Shown one piece after another: positions 47,134 through 58,415 of a stretch of DNA of 64,000 nt (the first letter of the stretch is position 1; each line of letters begins with the position of its first letter). Both the position numbers and the translations under genes were made by a program. The stretch covers positions 24,776,667 through 24,840,666 of the forward strand of contig CM048842.1 in NCBI GenBank assembly GCA_026545765.1, read 5' to 3'. The notes under the pieces were generated by a model. It saw only the letters and a list, made by a program, of their open reading frames with translations. It was not told where the DNA came from and made no database searches. Source of the stretch: Plantago major. Lineage: Eukaryota > Streptophyta > Magnoliopsida > Lamiales > Plantaginaceae.

Positions 47134-48732
47134 CGTTGGTCCAGATAACGACAAAGTAAAAGACTAGAGGGGGGGGGGGGTGAATAGTCTTTTTCAAACT
47201 TTTGTCGATAAACACAATTTGTCAGATATCTGTGAAGATATCTGATACTTACTTTCAGAGAGCGGAAGACTTTTTGTGATAAGTGCACGTGCTCAGCAAG
47301 ATATGTGTAAATACTTAGCAAAGTAAATAAAGCAAGTAATAAATTGCAGAAAGTAAATAACACAAGTCTTTATAGTGGTATCTGAAGGTGGCGTAATCCT
47401 TCAACTAATCCACTTCGGCCTTTCTCAGACCTAGAATCCACTAAGACAGATAATTGAGTTAACTTTACAAATATCTTCTCTCGATTCCTAAATACACTAG
47501 GTTCCCAACCAAGTGTTCCCCCTGAGTTATTACCCGGCTTTCTCTGCCAAGTACTTCCTATACTCAGAAACCTTTTGAGCTATTCCTTAGTTTCCCAAAC
47601 TAAGTACTTCCTATGCTCAGTAACCTTGGAGTTATTCCTTAGTTTTCCAAACTAAGTACTTCCTGTACTCCACGCCGATTAAGGTGTTGGTTAAGTTAGT
47701 TTTTCATGTGAGCTTCTTTAATAACTTATTCAGTTATGCAGATAGCTCTATGAATCAAGTATACTTAATACACTTTTCAATGTATGGTATCTTGTTCTTT
47801 ACTGACCCAAGTCTATGATAAGTGTTTAAGAGAATGAATCTCAGATATGAAATCTTAATTCAACTCCTTCACATATAACAATGCTTGTTAAGGATCAGGA
47901 CACTTAGAACTTTTGTGCTACTTAGAAGCAAGAGCTTTGGTCGCAACAGAAAGCTTGAAGGTAAGTAGTATGCTTGAGAGTTTGAAAGATAGTGTTCAGT
48001 GATCTTGTTGTGAGTTCTGTGTGTACTTCAAGCATTCTAAGTGATGATACTTATAGTTGAAAATCATGTTGTTTGAATAGTATCCGTTAGGCTCAATGAA
48101 ATTAAAACTATTGATATATGAGTATAGTACTGTAGTACGTTTGTCTTCTTCTCAGAGACTGCCATTTTTGTTCAGACATTTCTGTCCGCGCATTCAATGT
48201 ACTGTACTATACTTTGTCCTGTAGTGCCAACGGAACTATGCATGCTTTCTGAAGCATTGCACGTCCCTTTTTAGAGACCTTCACATCTCCAGATACTTGT
48301 TACAACATTGTTTTCCAGAAATATAGTTTTTATCCATGGTATCTGAGTGTAGATATCTATGGGCACTTTTCCTCATTTAGAAACCTTGTATTCTCAGATA
48401 TCTTTTGCAACACTTGTTTATAGAAAAACACTTGTTTCTTCAAGATATCTGGACATAGGTATCTGATGACCTTAGTCTTCAGCAATCTTGTGCAGTCTTC
48501 AAATCTTCAAGTATGTTGAGCTCTTCTGCCGGATGCCTTCTTCTTGGTCTTCTTCAGAGAAACAAAAAATTACATTCAGAGACCTAACATCCTATACAAG
48601 ATTTGCTAGACTATCATACTTAGTGATTTTCCTTTTTTACAGTGTTCAAGTGAACCAAGAGTACTAACCACCTTTCTGAGCTAAGATAAGTCATTACGTT
48701 GCTGATCAAAATCTAAACTGATATTTCTAACA
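47134..48732 (-). repeat. 3' LTR of copia copy 2
   Basis: Pairs with 56813-58410. The two are closer to each other than to either copy-1 LTR (for example the shared TCTTTTTCAAACTTTTGTCG). Confidence 0.95.
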
Positions 48733-48746
48733 AATTTTCCCTTTTT
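48733..48746 (-). other. Polypurine tract of copia copy 2
   Basis: AAAAAGGGAAAATT on the minus strand directly before the 3' LTR; it has fewer G than in copy 1. Confidence 0.75.
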
Positions 48747-51700
48747 GATCAGTCAACGATGACTATCTGACCTATTACAAATTTGGATGAGGAAACAATC
48801 CACCACTTAATCAATTCATAAGATCTTTCAATTCTTTCAATTAAGTGCAGAAAGTAAACATCAACCAAATCACAAGGTTTGATCTTTGCTGACAAGTTAT
48901 CTTTTTATAAATTGATATCTGAGACTAGGTTCATCAGATATGTTACAGAGAAAGTTCACAGATAACTTTAATAAAATAGAATTTAGCGCAGTCAGCAAGA
49001 TACAAAAAACATAATAAATTAGGACAACAGGAGTAACCAAGCTCCAAGTAAACATCCTAATAAACTAGTCTTCAAGTCTTCAAAAGTAGTTCCATGGATC
49101 ACTCTGCAAATTTCCTATCACCAAACCTTTTGATATCATCAGAGTAGTCATAGAGAAGAGTTCTGACAATCATCTCTGTGTCTCTGGCAAATCAACAGAC
49201 TTCCTTGTAGGTTTTGGTAGGATTCTTCTTGCCAAAGTGTTTGACCAACATATACTTTCCCCACTTCTAGGCATGCACAATTCTGAAATGTGATAGCTTG
49301 AAATAGTCATATATGATCCTCAGATATTTGATGTCACCCTTGTATTGTTCTTCAGTCATGTAGAATGACTCAAAGGGTTCCACGGCAAGTCTTGGCCTTG
49401 TGCCTGTTCCAGTGATGTTGGGAATTCTGTGCACATCATCTGGCTTTCCATAAGGACATTCATCAGAAAGGTCCTTCGTCATGGCTTCTATTCTCTTGAT
49501 TACTTCAAAATCCAACCAGGCTTTGATGTGGTTGGTATTAATCAAGACTGGCTTGTCTTTTCTCCATGCCATGAGTTGTTTATAGATTGGTTCTGGAAAT
49601 TTTGAATTTACCAGTAAGTGCTTAAGTTCGTAATCCGAGAGCCATTCTTCCGATTAATGCACACCAGAGCGGAGTTGTTGTTAGTCTTCACATACTCAAT
49701 TCTGGCTTCTTCTGTCCTGAGTGGAAGTTGACTTTTTCTTCTTTCAGCTCTTAGTCTATTCCTCCTTTGCCTTGAATTTTCCCTTGGGGAATTGCTTGAA
49801 GAACCACTCTGGATTGACTTGGTATTTCCAGAGGGTGTTATAGCTGCCAAAGGCTTTGCAGCTATGGGCTTAGATAGGTTATCAACCTTTCTTCTTTTTC
49901 TGTGAAGAGGAGCTTCATCTTCTTCCTCATCTTCATCATCATCTTCCAGATTTCTCTGGTTAGGTGATTTGCAGCCTTCTTCATTGCCCTGGGATTTGAT
50001 TTCTTCTTCTTCTTCTTCAGAAGATTCTTCAATCCCTATAACTTGTCTTCTCCTTGGAGCCTTGGTACTCCTTGGAGGTCTTTGTGCCATGGCCCTTGTT
50101 ACCATTGTTGTTTCTTCAGTTGGCTGCTGGGAAGTAGCTACTATTTGCGAAGCAGCTTGACTTGATGAGGGCTCATTTATTCTGAGTGGTGGCTGGGAAG
50201 TTTTCTTGTTTCCTCTTCCTTTCTGAGCAGCACCAACTCTAGATTTCTTCTTTCCTTCCCCCTGACCTTGAGGTCCAAATCCTTCCCCCTTAGTCGTTGT
50301 TGACTGACTAAGTACCACAAAGGATTCTGAGAGAGACTCAAAATTCCTTTGCAAATAATTGTAGGCAGTAACCAACTTCTGAAGTTCAGCCTTGAGCTCC
50401 TGATTTTGTTTGATAAGTCCATTTTACTTATCAATGAGCTCTGCCAATGGGCCTTGTATGGCTTCTGCTTTTCCAGCAGCATAGCACACCTCTTCAAAGG
50501 CTTTTGCAGCCAAATTTTGGTCATTATCCCTAACCATGTATAGCTCTTTTTGAGCAATGACCAGACTGGTTGTTCTCTGAGTGATGAGCTCAGTGAATGT
50601 CTTCATTTCTTCAGGGACTGATGTAATGGCGGCTTTATCTTGAGAAGATAACTCCTTTTTCAATTTGGCCAGTACTTGAAATCTGCTCAAGTATTCATTG
50701 GAGTTGACATTTGGCAGCTTGTTGAAAATTTCAGGAGCAATCAGCTTCCTTTTCAAATGAGAAACCACCAAGTGCTCATTTCTGTGTTCTGCCAATTTCT
50801 TCTCTTCTTCATCATGTGAGTCATCAGCCCAGTGATCTTCATCCTCTTGGAAATTTTCATCAATGTTTTCTAGTCCAGCAACCATCTCAGAGATGGGTTT
50901 CTTTCCTTTCAGAGAGGAGGATGGCACATCTTTTGGTGATGCAGCCTTAGCATTATGCTTATCTTCAGATACTTGCTCAGTATCTAGCTCCTTAGCAATG
51001 GAATTTACAACTTCCTGGAGCTCTTTAATTTCAGAGTAAGCTTGCATTTCCTTGATGGTTCGATCTTCAAGTTTATTTAGCTTGACTCTGGATTCAGCTA
51101 TCTTTTCATCCAATTGAAGATTTAGTTGTTGTTCTTCTTCCAACAATTGTTTGAGTTGAGCAACTCTGGCTTGTGCATCCAATATTTTCTGAGTTGTTTC
51201 CTCAGAGTGCTCAACTAATTGTTCAGTAGTGTCCTTTTGTCGGGAAGATGGATGGGTAGATTTCTGAGGAGATGGAGGAGGGGATTGTTGTGATGTCCTC
51301 TCAGTGTGCTTTTCAGCAACAGAGGCATTAGTTCCTTGTGCAATCCCTCCTGTCCCTGGTGCAGGGGCATCATCATCATCCTTCTTTTCATCCTCATCCT
51401 TGTGATTGTTAGAAGGAGATTCTTCATAATCATTCTCATCAGTCTCTTTCTCTTCTTCATCTTCAGAGACCAGATTGATCACTTCTAGAATAGTGACCAT
51501 TTTCCCATTAACTTCCTCTTGTTCAGAGGGTACGTATTGTAGGGTTTGGGGCAAGATAGGCTTGAATGCCATGTGCATTCTGGTCTGACCATCTGCTTGG
51601 TTAAAAGCTTGTATCAACTTTCTGGCCACTTCCTTGACAAAGTCCTTATGCATCAATGTTCCAAGGGAATATTGTTCAGTGCGGAACATGGAATGGACAT

Positions 51701-51893
51701 AGTTTTCCAAGTCAAGGGCTCGTGCTCTCCTTGTGTGGTGATCAGTCACCTTTATGATCTTAGATAGATCGGAGCATCGAAGCTTTTGCCATCTCTTGAA
51801 GCATTTTAGGTGCTTTGACAAAGTGTGTTCCATGAAGAAAGGAAGCAGGTCCTTTTTCTCATCAACAGGGACCTTAGTGGCACTTGATTGAGC

Positions 51894-51971
51894 CTAAAAG
51901 AAAGTGTTCTGAATTAATTTCAAAATTATAGGAGATATCTGGGCTTTAGAGTAGAAAGGTATCTGAGTTAC
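51894..51971 (-). other. Intron 5 of accessory gene copy 2
   Basis: GTAACTCAG ... TTTCTTTTAG between CAG and GCT, phase 0; absent from copy 1. Confidence 0.65.
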
Positions 51972-52083
51972 CTGTGTGACAGGCTTAAATGACTTAACTA
52001 TTGAGGTTCTAGGTGCCTTAGATATCTGGATGAGGAGGAAACTGGGAAATCTGATCCTCAGTGATCTTTCTTTCTGCTTGAAC

Positions 52084-52165
52084 CTGAGATTAGAAATATA
52101 ACACTTAGGAAATTTTATCAAGAAAAATTCTATTTACAAAATCAGATATCTGAGAGGTCAATTAC
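52084..52165 (-). other. Intron 4 of accessory gene copy 2
   Basis: GTAATTGAC ... TCTAATCTCAG between GAG and GTT, phase 0. In copy 1 the flanking exon sequences are contiguous. Confidence 0.75.
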
Positions 52166-52318
52166 CTCCACTATTGGAGGCTCAGATACTTGTTGCTCAG
52201 AGACTTGTGCAGTCTCTGGAAATTTTTCTTGTGATGCAGGCTTTGATGCCTCATCAATTTCCATTTGTTGTGGGGATTGAGCGGGCAATTCCCCAGCAAC
52301 TTCTACTTCTTTTTGAAC

Positions 52319-52397
52319 CTGTTAAGTAGAAAGTGTTAGTTTGAGAAAAATGATCAGAGATTTGTCTTTGAAGATTATAGGTATCTGAATGAAATAC
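52319..52397 (-). other. Intron 3 of accessory gene copy 2
   Basis: GTATTTCATT ... CTACTTAACAG between AAG and GTT, phase 0. Copy 1 reads GAGAAGGTTCAA without a gap. Confidence 0.8.
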
Positions 52398-52508
52398 CTT
52401 CTCTGTAGAAGGTTAAGATACTTGTTCCTCAGAGACCTTGGAAGTCTCTGGATTCTTTTCCGAAGAGATAGACTTTTCCGTTCCTTCATTTTTCTTCTCA
52501 GTTGGAGC

Positions 52509-52593
52509 CTATTAGAAACAAACACTTAATAGTATTAGTCAAGTGTATAACGCACATATCTGAGATGTTATATCATAAGGAACTATCTTCTAC
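52509..52593 (-). other. Intron 2 of accessory gene copy 2
   Basis: GTAGAAGATAG ... TTTCTAATAG, phase 0. This is the only intron also retained in copy 1 (19437-19514). Confidence 0.75.
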
Positions 52594-52701
52594 CTGTGAG
52601 ACAGGCTCCTGTTCCTTAAGTGATGAGGCTATGGAAGCCTTCTTCTCAGATTCTGAGGCAAGCTTTGCAGCTTCCTCTTGATGTTGTGTTTCTAATTCAG
52701 C

Positions 52702-52782
52702 CTGTAACAAAGAAATTTTATTAAATAAAAAGATTAACAAACAAAAAAATATCACAAGTAAAGAGTTAAACCATTCAGCTAC
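52702..52782 (-). other. Intron 1 of accessory gene copy 2
   Basis: GTAGCTGAAT ... TTTGTTACAG between CAG and GCT, phase 0. Copy 1 reads GCTCAGGCTGAATTAG without a gap (about 19618-19633). Confidence 0.82.
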
Positions 52783-54838
52783 CTGAGCAGTGTTAGGCTG
52801 ATTGGTCTCTGGAACTTGTGACCCTTCTATGCGTTGGTCTTGTTGTTCCATTTCAGCTTCTTTGTTTAAAGTTTCAGGTACTTCAGACCTTTCCTGAGTG
52901 TGCAACTGAGTTGCCTCCCCTGGTTGATCATTCTGAGCAGATGCCTCAGTTTGATCCCTCTTATTGAGTTGGGGAACCTGTTCTTTTACAGGATTTGCTT
53001 CAGCAAGGAAAAATGCTGGTATCTCATGTTGTAACTCAAGTATCATCTCAACAACATCCACTATTGGCTGTTGTGGTTGGTTTGGTTATTCTGATCTGGA
53101 TGAAGAAGGTGATGCTGTATGGGGCCTATCCAGATCTGCTTGAGACAGACTTTTAAGTGTTGAGCCAATGGCAGTATCCTCCAACACTAAGTTACCACTC
53201 ATCAGAGCATCTTCAATATGATTAAGTGTTACTTGCTCTGATGGTGTGTTTTGTCCAGTGACTTTGGACACAGTTGATTCTTCAGCAACATTTGAAACAG
53301 GTGCTTGTTCAACAACATGTGGGGTAGGTTCTTCTTCAGATACCTCTACACTTGTTACTTTTTCAGCAACCTTAGCCTTCTTTGATTTCTGTAGGACTTG
53401 AGAGATAAATAACTCATCATCATCATCGTCAGAGCTCTCATCAGCATTAGGAACTGATTGGTCCATAATCCCTGCAGTTTCTGCAGATAGGGCTTGGTAC
53501 CTGCCACTACTCTCATTTTTACCAATAAGTTCATCAGCGAGGCTCTCCTTGGCAACATTGATGAGTTCATCTTCATCGATGAGTTCATCAGTAGTGGCGG
53601 CAGATATCTGAGAGTCGACATCCACAATGGGTATGCCTTCTGATTTGCCAGCAGACTTCTTTCGTGAAGTTCTGGGCTTTTTGGTCGCAACGGAACCCTC
53701 AGATACCTCATCAGTCTTTCGTTTCTTGGAACCTTTCTGAGATGCAGTAACCTTTTTCATCATGTTTGTATACTCATATCTGTAGAGTAGGTTACTATTG
53801 GCAATGTCTGTCGTCTCTCTGAGCTCAATGCCAAGGCACTCCAGTAAGTAGCATATCTTCAGTCCATAGCTTACTGTGGCTTTTGGCTCAGCAAGGCCCT
53901 TAACGATTTTGGGCTCAAAGCCTTGAATCTTCTTCACAAATTTCATGAAGGCGTACTTCCCCCAATTAAAAGGGTTTTCCATCCTTTTGTCTTGTTGATT
54001 CAACAAAAACATCATCATCCAGCGTTGTTGGCTTATCTGGTCAGCACCTCCTTGTAGACCATCAAAGCATCTGTGCAGGACACATGCCAACACATCCCAG
54101 TGGACCAACAAATGTCTTGTCCTTATGTCAGCAAGCTTAAAGTCGATGGGTGTGTCTGGCTTGTCAAGATCACACACATCACTATATAGTTGCTTCACAC
54201 CTTCAAGGAGATCTTCATCCTTGGTGTCAATTTTAAAATCCTTTCCACAATTTTGAAGTTCAAACAGCTCACAGAAAGTTGTTTCGTCCAACAGGATTTC
54301 TTGTCCTTGGACTTTGGTCTTGATAGACACTGTCTCAGTGCCTTCAGAGACTTTGGAGATAATCGTGGACATCCAGTGAAGAAACTCCACTGGGAAGAGC
54401 AGATAGAAAGCCCTTGATTTGTGCCTTTTCAAGCATATCAAGTACCAGCGTTCTATCAGTCTGGTTTTCTATTGCAGCTACCAGATATTCCTCAATCATG
54501 GCACCACCCCAAATCATCCTGTGATTTGAAGTCCAATGATCAGGATTGAACTCTCCAATCAACCGATTATTTGTTATAACCAGCACTGGTGCTTGCTTTT
54601 CAGCAGTACCAGATGTAGTAGCTTGGGATTTCTGAGTAAAAGCACGTTTTGGAGCCATCTCTTTATATAGTGAGTGTTTTCGAAAGTCTGAAAGAGATTA
54701 AGGTGGGAGATTAGTGATTCTTTGCAGAAGACTAATCGAAGAATAGAGTTTTGCAGAAAAGTTTGAATGAAAGTTTTTGCTATTCTTGTGCAAGTATGAA
54801 TGTTGGATTAGACGAAAGTGATTTCTTTTGCCAAAATC

Positions 54839-54850
54839 CTATATATATAG
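54839..54850 (-). promoter_or_regulatory. Internal TATA box ahead of accessory gene copy 2
   Basis: CTATATATATAG about 180 bases upstream of the ATG at 54658, as in copy 1. Confidence 0.6.
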
Positions 54851-55348
54851 CAACGAAAATCTCAACAGACATATACATACAAATTGATTTTGTGTGTAAG
54901 TATCTGTGTACTTGCAGATTGGCATGGGTAAAGTTTGTTTGACATTAAATGCTTAGTGGGCCACGTCTGAGTTTTTACAGTCCACTAATTCTCAGAGAAA
55001 TAATCTCGTCCGTTAAGATCAAATGCCCATTTCATCATGAGTCACTATTGCTTCTTCAGCAATGATCACAATCAGCAATTGTAATTGTGCCCAATTAATG
55101 AATTTTGGCGATTAGCTATCTGAATCACATTTCTTCTGTGTGAATAAGATCATCTTTTGTATCTGAGTCTATCTCATACTCAGTATCTGTCCAAGTTTTA
55201 CACAAAGATAGAAATAATACAAATTTCAAGAGAGTAGTTGACTGTAGACAGTTGTACTATTCTCTTTTGTGTTCCTCCTCACTGAGTGATCTAGATATCT
55301 GAGTACCTGTCTCAGAGATCTTCAAATAGTTATTTTACCCTTTTTCCT

Positions 55349-55520
55349 GTGGTTTCTGGATACCCGTTCCAGATACCTCTTTTCTGGATACCCGTTCCAA
55401 ATTTCTCTTTTCTCTTTATATCTGGATATCCGTTCCAGATACCTTGTTTCTAGATACCAGTTCCAGGTTTCTTTTCCCTCTATATCTGGATACCCGTTCC
55501 AGATATCTCTTTCCCTATTT
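55349..55520 (-). repeat. GGATACCCGTTCCAGATA minisatellite
   Basis: About five degenerate units in the leader between RNase H and the accessory gene. Each unit contains the inverted pair TCTGGA/TCCAGA. Copy 1 has a single related unit near 22040. Confidence 0.8.
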
Positions 55521-56694
55521 TGATATCTTCTTCAGATATCTGAACTTTTTCAGTTCTTTGGTAGCTCCATTAGTCCAAGACTATGTCTTAAAGCTAAGAA
55601 TCTACTTTCTTGTAGTGGCTTAGTGAAGATATCTGCGAGTTGGTCTTCAGTGCCAATCTTGAGTATCTCTATATTGCCTTATTCAACATGGTCTCTAATG
55701 AAGTGGTGTCTAACATCAATGTGCTTTGTTCTTGCATGAAACTTAGGATTCTGAGTTATGGCAATAGCACTTGTGTTGTCACAGAAAATCGGAGTTTTCT
55801 CTTCATTGACCTCATAGTCTCTGAGTTGTTGTTTTATCCACAATATCTGTGAAGCACAACACCCAGCAGAAATATATTCAGCCTCTGTGGTAGATGTGGC
55901 AATTGAGTTTTGTTTCTTGTTGAACCATGATATTAATCTAGCACCAAGAAATTGACAAGTTCCTGAGGTGCTTTTTCTATCAAGCAATGATCCAGCATAG
56001 TCAGCATCAGAATAGCCAACTAAACTCAATCCACTGTCTTTTGGATACCACAATCCAACTTCTACAGTACCCTTTACATACCTTAATATTTTCATAACAA
56101 TGTTGTAGTGTGATTGCATTGGATTTGTCTGAAATCTAGCACACACTCCTACTGCAGCCATGTCACTCATGAGTGTTGTAAATCGAAAATCTAGTTCTTC
56201 AAGAGTCTCTATGGGACCTTGTTTAAAGTTTTGGAATTTGAGCTTCAAAACTTCGAACTTATTTTCCTTTGTTTTCTCAGTGCCGGCACAGATTTCCTCA
56301 ATCAGTTGCCTGGCTACTTTCGCTGTTTTTGCACCCCACAGTTTACACTATATGTGCTCTGGAGTAGAAAGTATGATGATATTGCGAGCCTGACCATCCA
56401 GTCGATTTCTCTTGGCATCTTCCGATGTCCAGAGCTCTCTGGGCTTTGGCTCGTAAATAACTTGACTGGTAGGTCTCCCACTGGTTGACGCATCTATCTG
56501 TGAGGAGCCATCACTTGGTTCTTTGTCTCTACCATTAGAAACCTCCATGACCTGCTTGAGTTGTTGAATGACTATGGGGCCATTCTTTATCACGTCGATC
56601 ATTTCGTCACTGATGGCTTCTAGGTGGAGCATCATGTTGTTCTTCCATTTCTCATAATTCTCTGGCTTGAGAATTGGTCGTCACTTAAAGACAT
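55521..56694 (-). pseudogene. Gag / RT-RNase H in-frame fusion, copia copy 2
   Basis: The gag ATG is at 56694. A one-base deletion shifts the frame after about five codons, and gag sequence is readable again from 56635 (MMLHLEAISDEMIDVI). A TAG lies near 56349. From 56248 the frame runs open through gag (LKFQNFKQGPIETLEELD, LMSDMAA), crosses the deletion point at 56153-56156 and continues as the end of RT (VCARFQTNPMQSHYN) and RNase H (YSDADYAGSLLDRKSTSG, TSTTEAEYISAGCC) to a TAA at 55679-55681. RNase H residues lost in copy 1 are intact here. The rest of the RNase H end lies downstream of the TAA. Confidence 0.9.
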
Positions 56695-56796
56695 GCTGCA
56701 GCAAACACACTAAACAAACAAATCAAGTGTAGGTGAAAGGCAGTTATTCGGCACTTATCTGGGATCTAGGTTCAGTGCAGAAGGCTTGGGAACCTC

Positions 56797-56812
56797 CCGC
56801 TCTGATACCACT
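56797..56812 (-). other. Primer-binding site (tRNA-iMet), copia copy 2
   Basis: The minus strand reads AGTGGTATCAGAGCGG directly after the 5' LTR. Confidence 0.95.
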
Positions 56813-58410
56813 TGTTGGTCCAGATAACGGCAAAGTAAAAGACTAGAGGGGGGGGGGGTGGATAGTCTTTTTCAAACTTTTGTCGATAAACACAATTTGT
56901 CAGATATCTGTGAAGATATCTGATACTTATTTTCAGAGAGCGGAAGACATTTTGTGATAAGTGCACGTGCTCAGCAAGATATGTGTAAATACTTAGCAAA
57001 GTAAATAAAGCAAGTAATAAATTCCAGAAAGTAAATAACACAAGTCATTATAGTGGTATCTGAAGGTGGCGTAATCCTTCAACTAATCCACTTCGGCCTT
57101 TCTCAGACCTAGAATCCACTAAGACAGATAATTGAGTTAACCTTACAAAAATATTCTCTCGATTCCTAAATACACTAGGTTCCCAACCAAATGTTCCCCC
57201 TGAGTTATTCCCCGGCTTTCTCAGCCAAGTACTTCCTGTACTCAGAAACCTTTTGAGCTATTCCTTAGTTTCCCAAACTAAGTACTTCCTATGCTCAGTA
57301 ACCTTGGAGTTATTCCTTAGTTTTCCAAACTAAGTACTTCCTGTACTCCACGCCGATTAAGGTGTTGGTTAAGGTAGTTTGTCAGGTGAGCTTCTTTAAT
57401 AACTTATTCAGTTATGCAGATAGCTCTGTGAATCAAGTATACTTAATACACTTTTCAATGTATGGTATCTTGTTCTCTACTGACCCAAGTCTATGATAAG
57501 TGTTTAAGAGAATGAATCTCAGATATGAAATCTTAATTCAACTCCTTCACATATAACAATGCTTGTTAAGGATCAGGACACTTAGAACTTTTTTGCTACT
57601 TAGAATCAAGAGCTTTGGTCGCAATAGAAAGCTTGAAGGTAAGTAGTATGCTTGAGAGTTTGAAAGATAGTGTTCAGTGATCTTGTTGTGAGTTCTGTGT
57701 GTATTTCAAGCATTCTAAGTGATGATATTTATAGTTGAAAATCATGCCGTTTGAATAGTATCTGTGAGGCTCAATGAAATTCAAACTATTGATATCTGAG
57801 TATAGTACTGTTGTACGTTTGTCTTCTTCTCAGAGACTGCCGTTTTTGTTCAGACATTTCTGTCCGCGCATTCAATGTACTGTACTATACTTTGTCCTGT
57901 AGTGCCAACGGAACTATGCATGCTTTCTGAAGCATTGCACGTCCCTTTTAAAAGACCTTCACATCTCTAGATACTTGTTACAACATTGTTTCCCAGAAAC
58001 ATAGTTTTTATCCAAGGTATCTGAGTGTAGATATCTGTGGGCACTTTTCCTCATTTAGAAACCTTGTATTCTCATATATCTTTTGCAACACTTGTTTATA
58101 GAAAAACTCTTGTTTCTTCAAGATATCTGGACATAGGTATCTGATGACCTTAGTCTTCAGCAATCTTGTGCAGTCTTCAAATCTTCAAGTATGTTGAGCT
58201 CTTCTGCCGAATGCCTTGTTCTTGGTCTTCTTCAGAGAAACAAAAAATTACATTCAGAGACCTAACATCCTATACAAGATTTTCTAGACTATCATACTTA
58301 GTGATTTTCCTCTTTTACAGTGTTGAAGTGAACCAAGAGTACTAACCACCTTTCTGAGCTAAGATAAGTCATTAGGTTGCTGATCAAAATCTAAACAGAT
58401 ATTCCTAACA
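56813..58410 (-). repeat. 5' LTR of copia copy 2
   Basis: Begins TGTTAGGAATATCTG at 58410 on the minus strand and ends ACCAACA at 56813. It contains the AAGTACTT blocks and the poly-C hairpin. Its TATA box has mutated to CTATAATGAC near 57046. Confidence 0.95.
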
Positions 58411-58415
58411 TACAC
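58411..58415. repeat. Target-site duplication TACAC of copia copy 2 (right)
   Basis: Matches 47129-47133. Confidence 0.92.

Larger units (their letters stand above)
49099..54658 (-). pseudogene. Accessory gene downstream of pol, copy 2, intron-bearing
   Basis: Homologue of 16319-21454, with the same order of segments. N-terminal block from 54658 (FNPDHWTSNHRMIWGGAMIE); second block to about 53086 (TPIDFKLADIRTRHLLVHWD, intact Trp where copy 1 has a stop); acidic middle with five introns (52782-51894); long open block 51833-50424 with EVINLVSEDEEEKE and coiled coil; basic tail 50375-49608 with APLHRKRRKV, a nuclear-signal-like run; and C-terminal domain 49572-49099 (HIKAWLDFEVIKRIEAM, KPDDVHRIPNI). 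Damage includes a frameshift near 54370, a TAA near 53085, frame changes near 52050 and 49640, and a TAG at 49267. Family unrecognised, and no membrane segment seen. Confidence 0.7.
47134..58410 (-). mobile_element. Copia element, copy 2: internally deleted, non-autonomous (11.3 kb)
   Basis: The same family as copy 1, with LTRs of about 1.6 kb, TACAC duplications, a tRNA-iMet primer-binding site and a polypurine tract. The region coding for the end of gag, protease, integrase and most of RT is missing; the gag start is joined in frame to the end of RT plus RNase H. The accessory gene is complete in extent and carries introns that copy 1 lacks. The outermost base of the left LTR has changed from T to C. 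Confidence 0.95.

Noticed and set aside
52084..52165. Reading frame VEVIDLSDI as a second SUMO-like motif
   Set aside because: It arises only by reading into intron 4 of the accessory gene.
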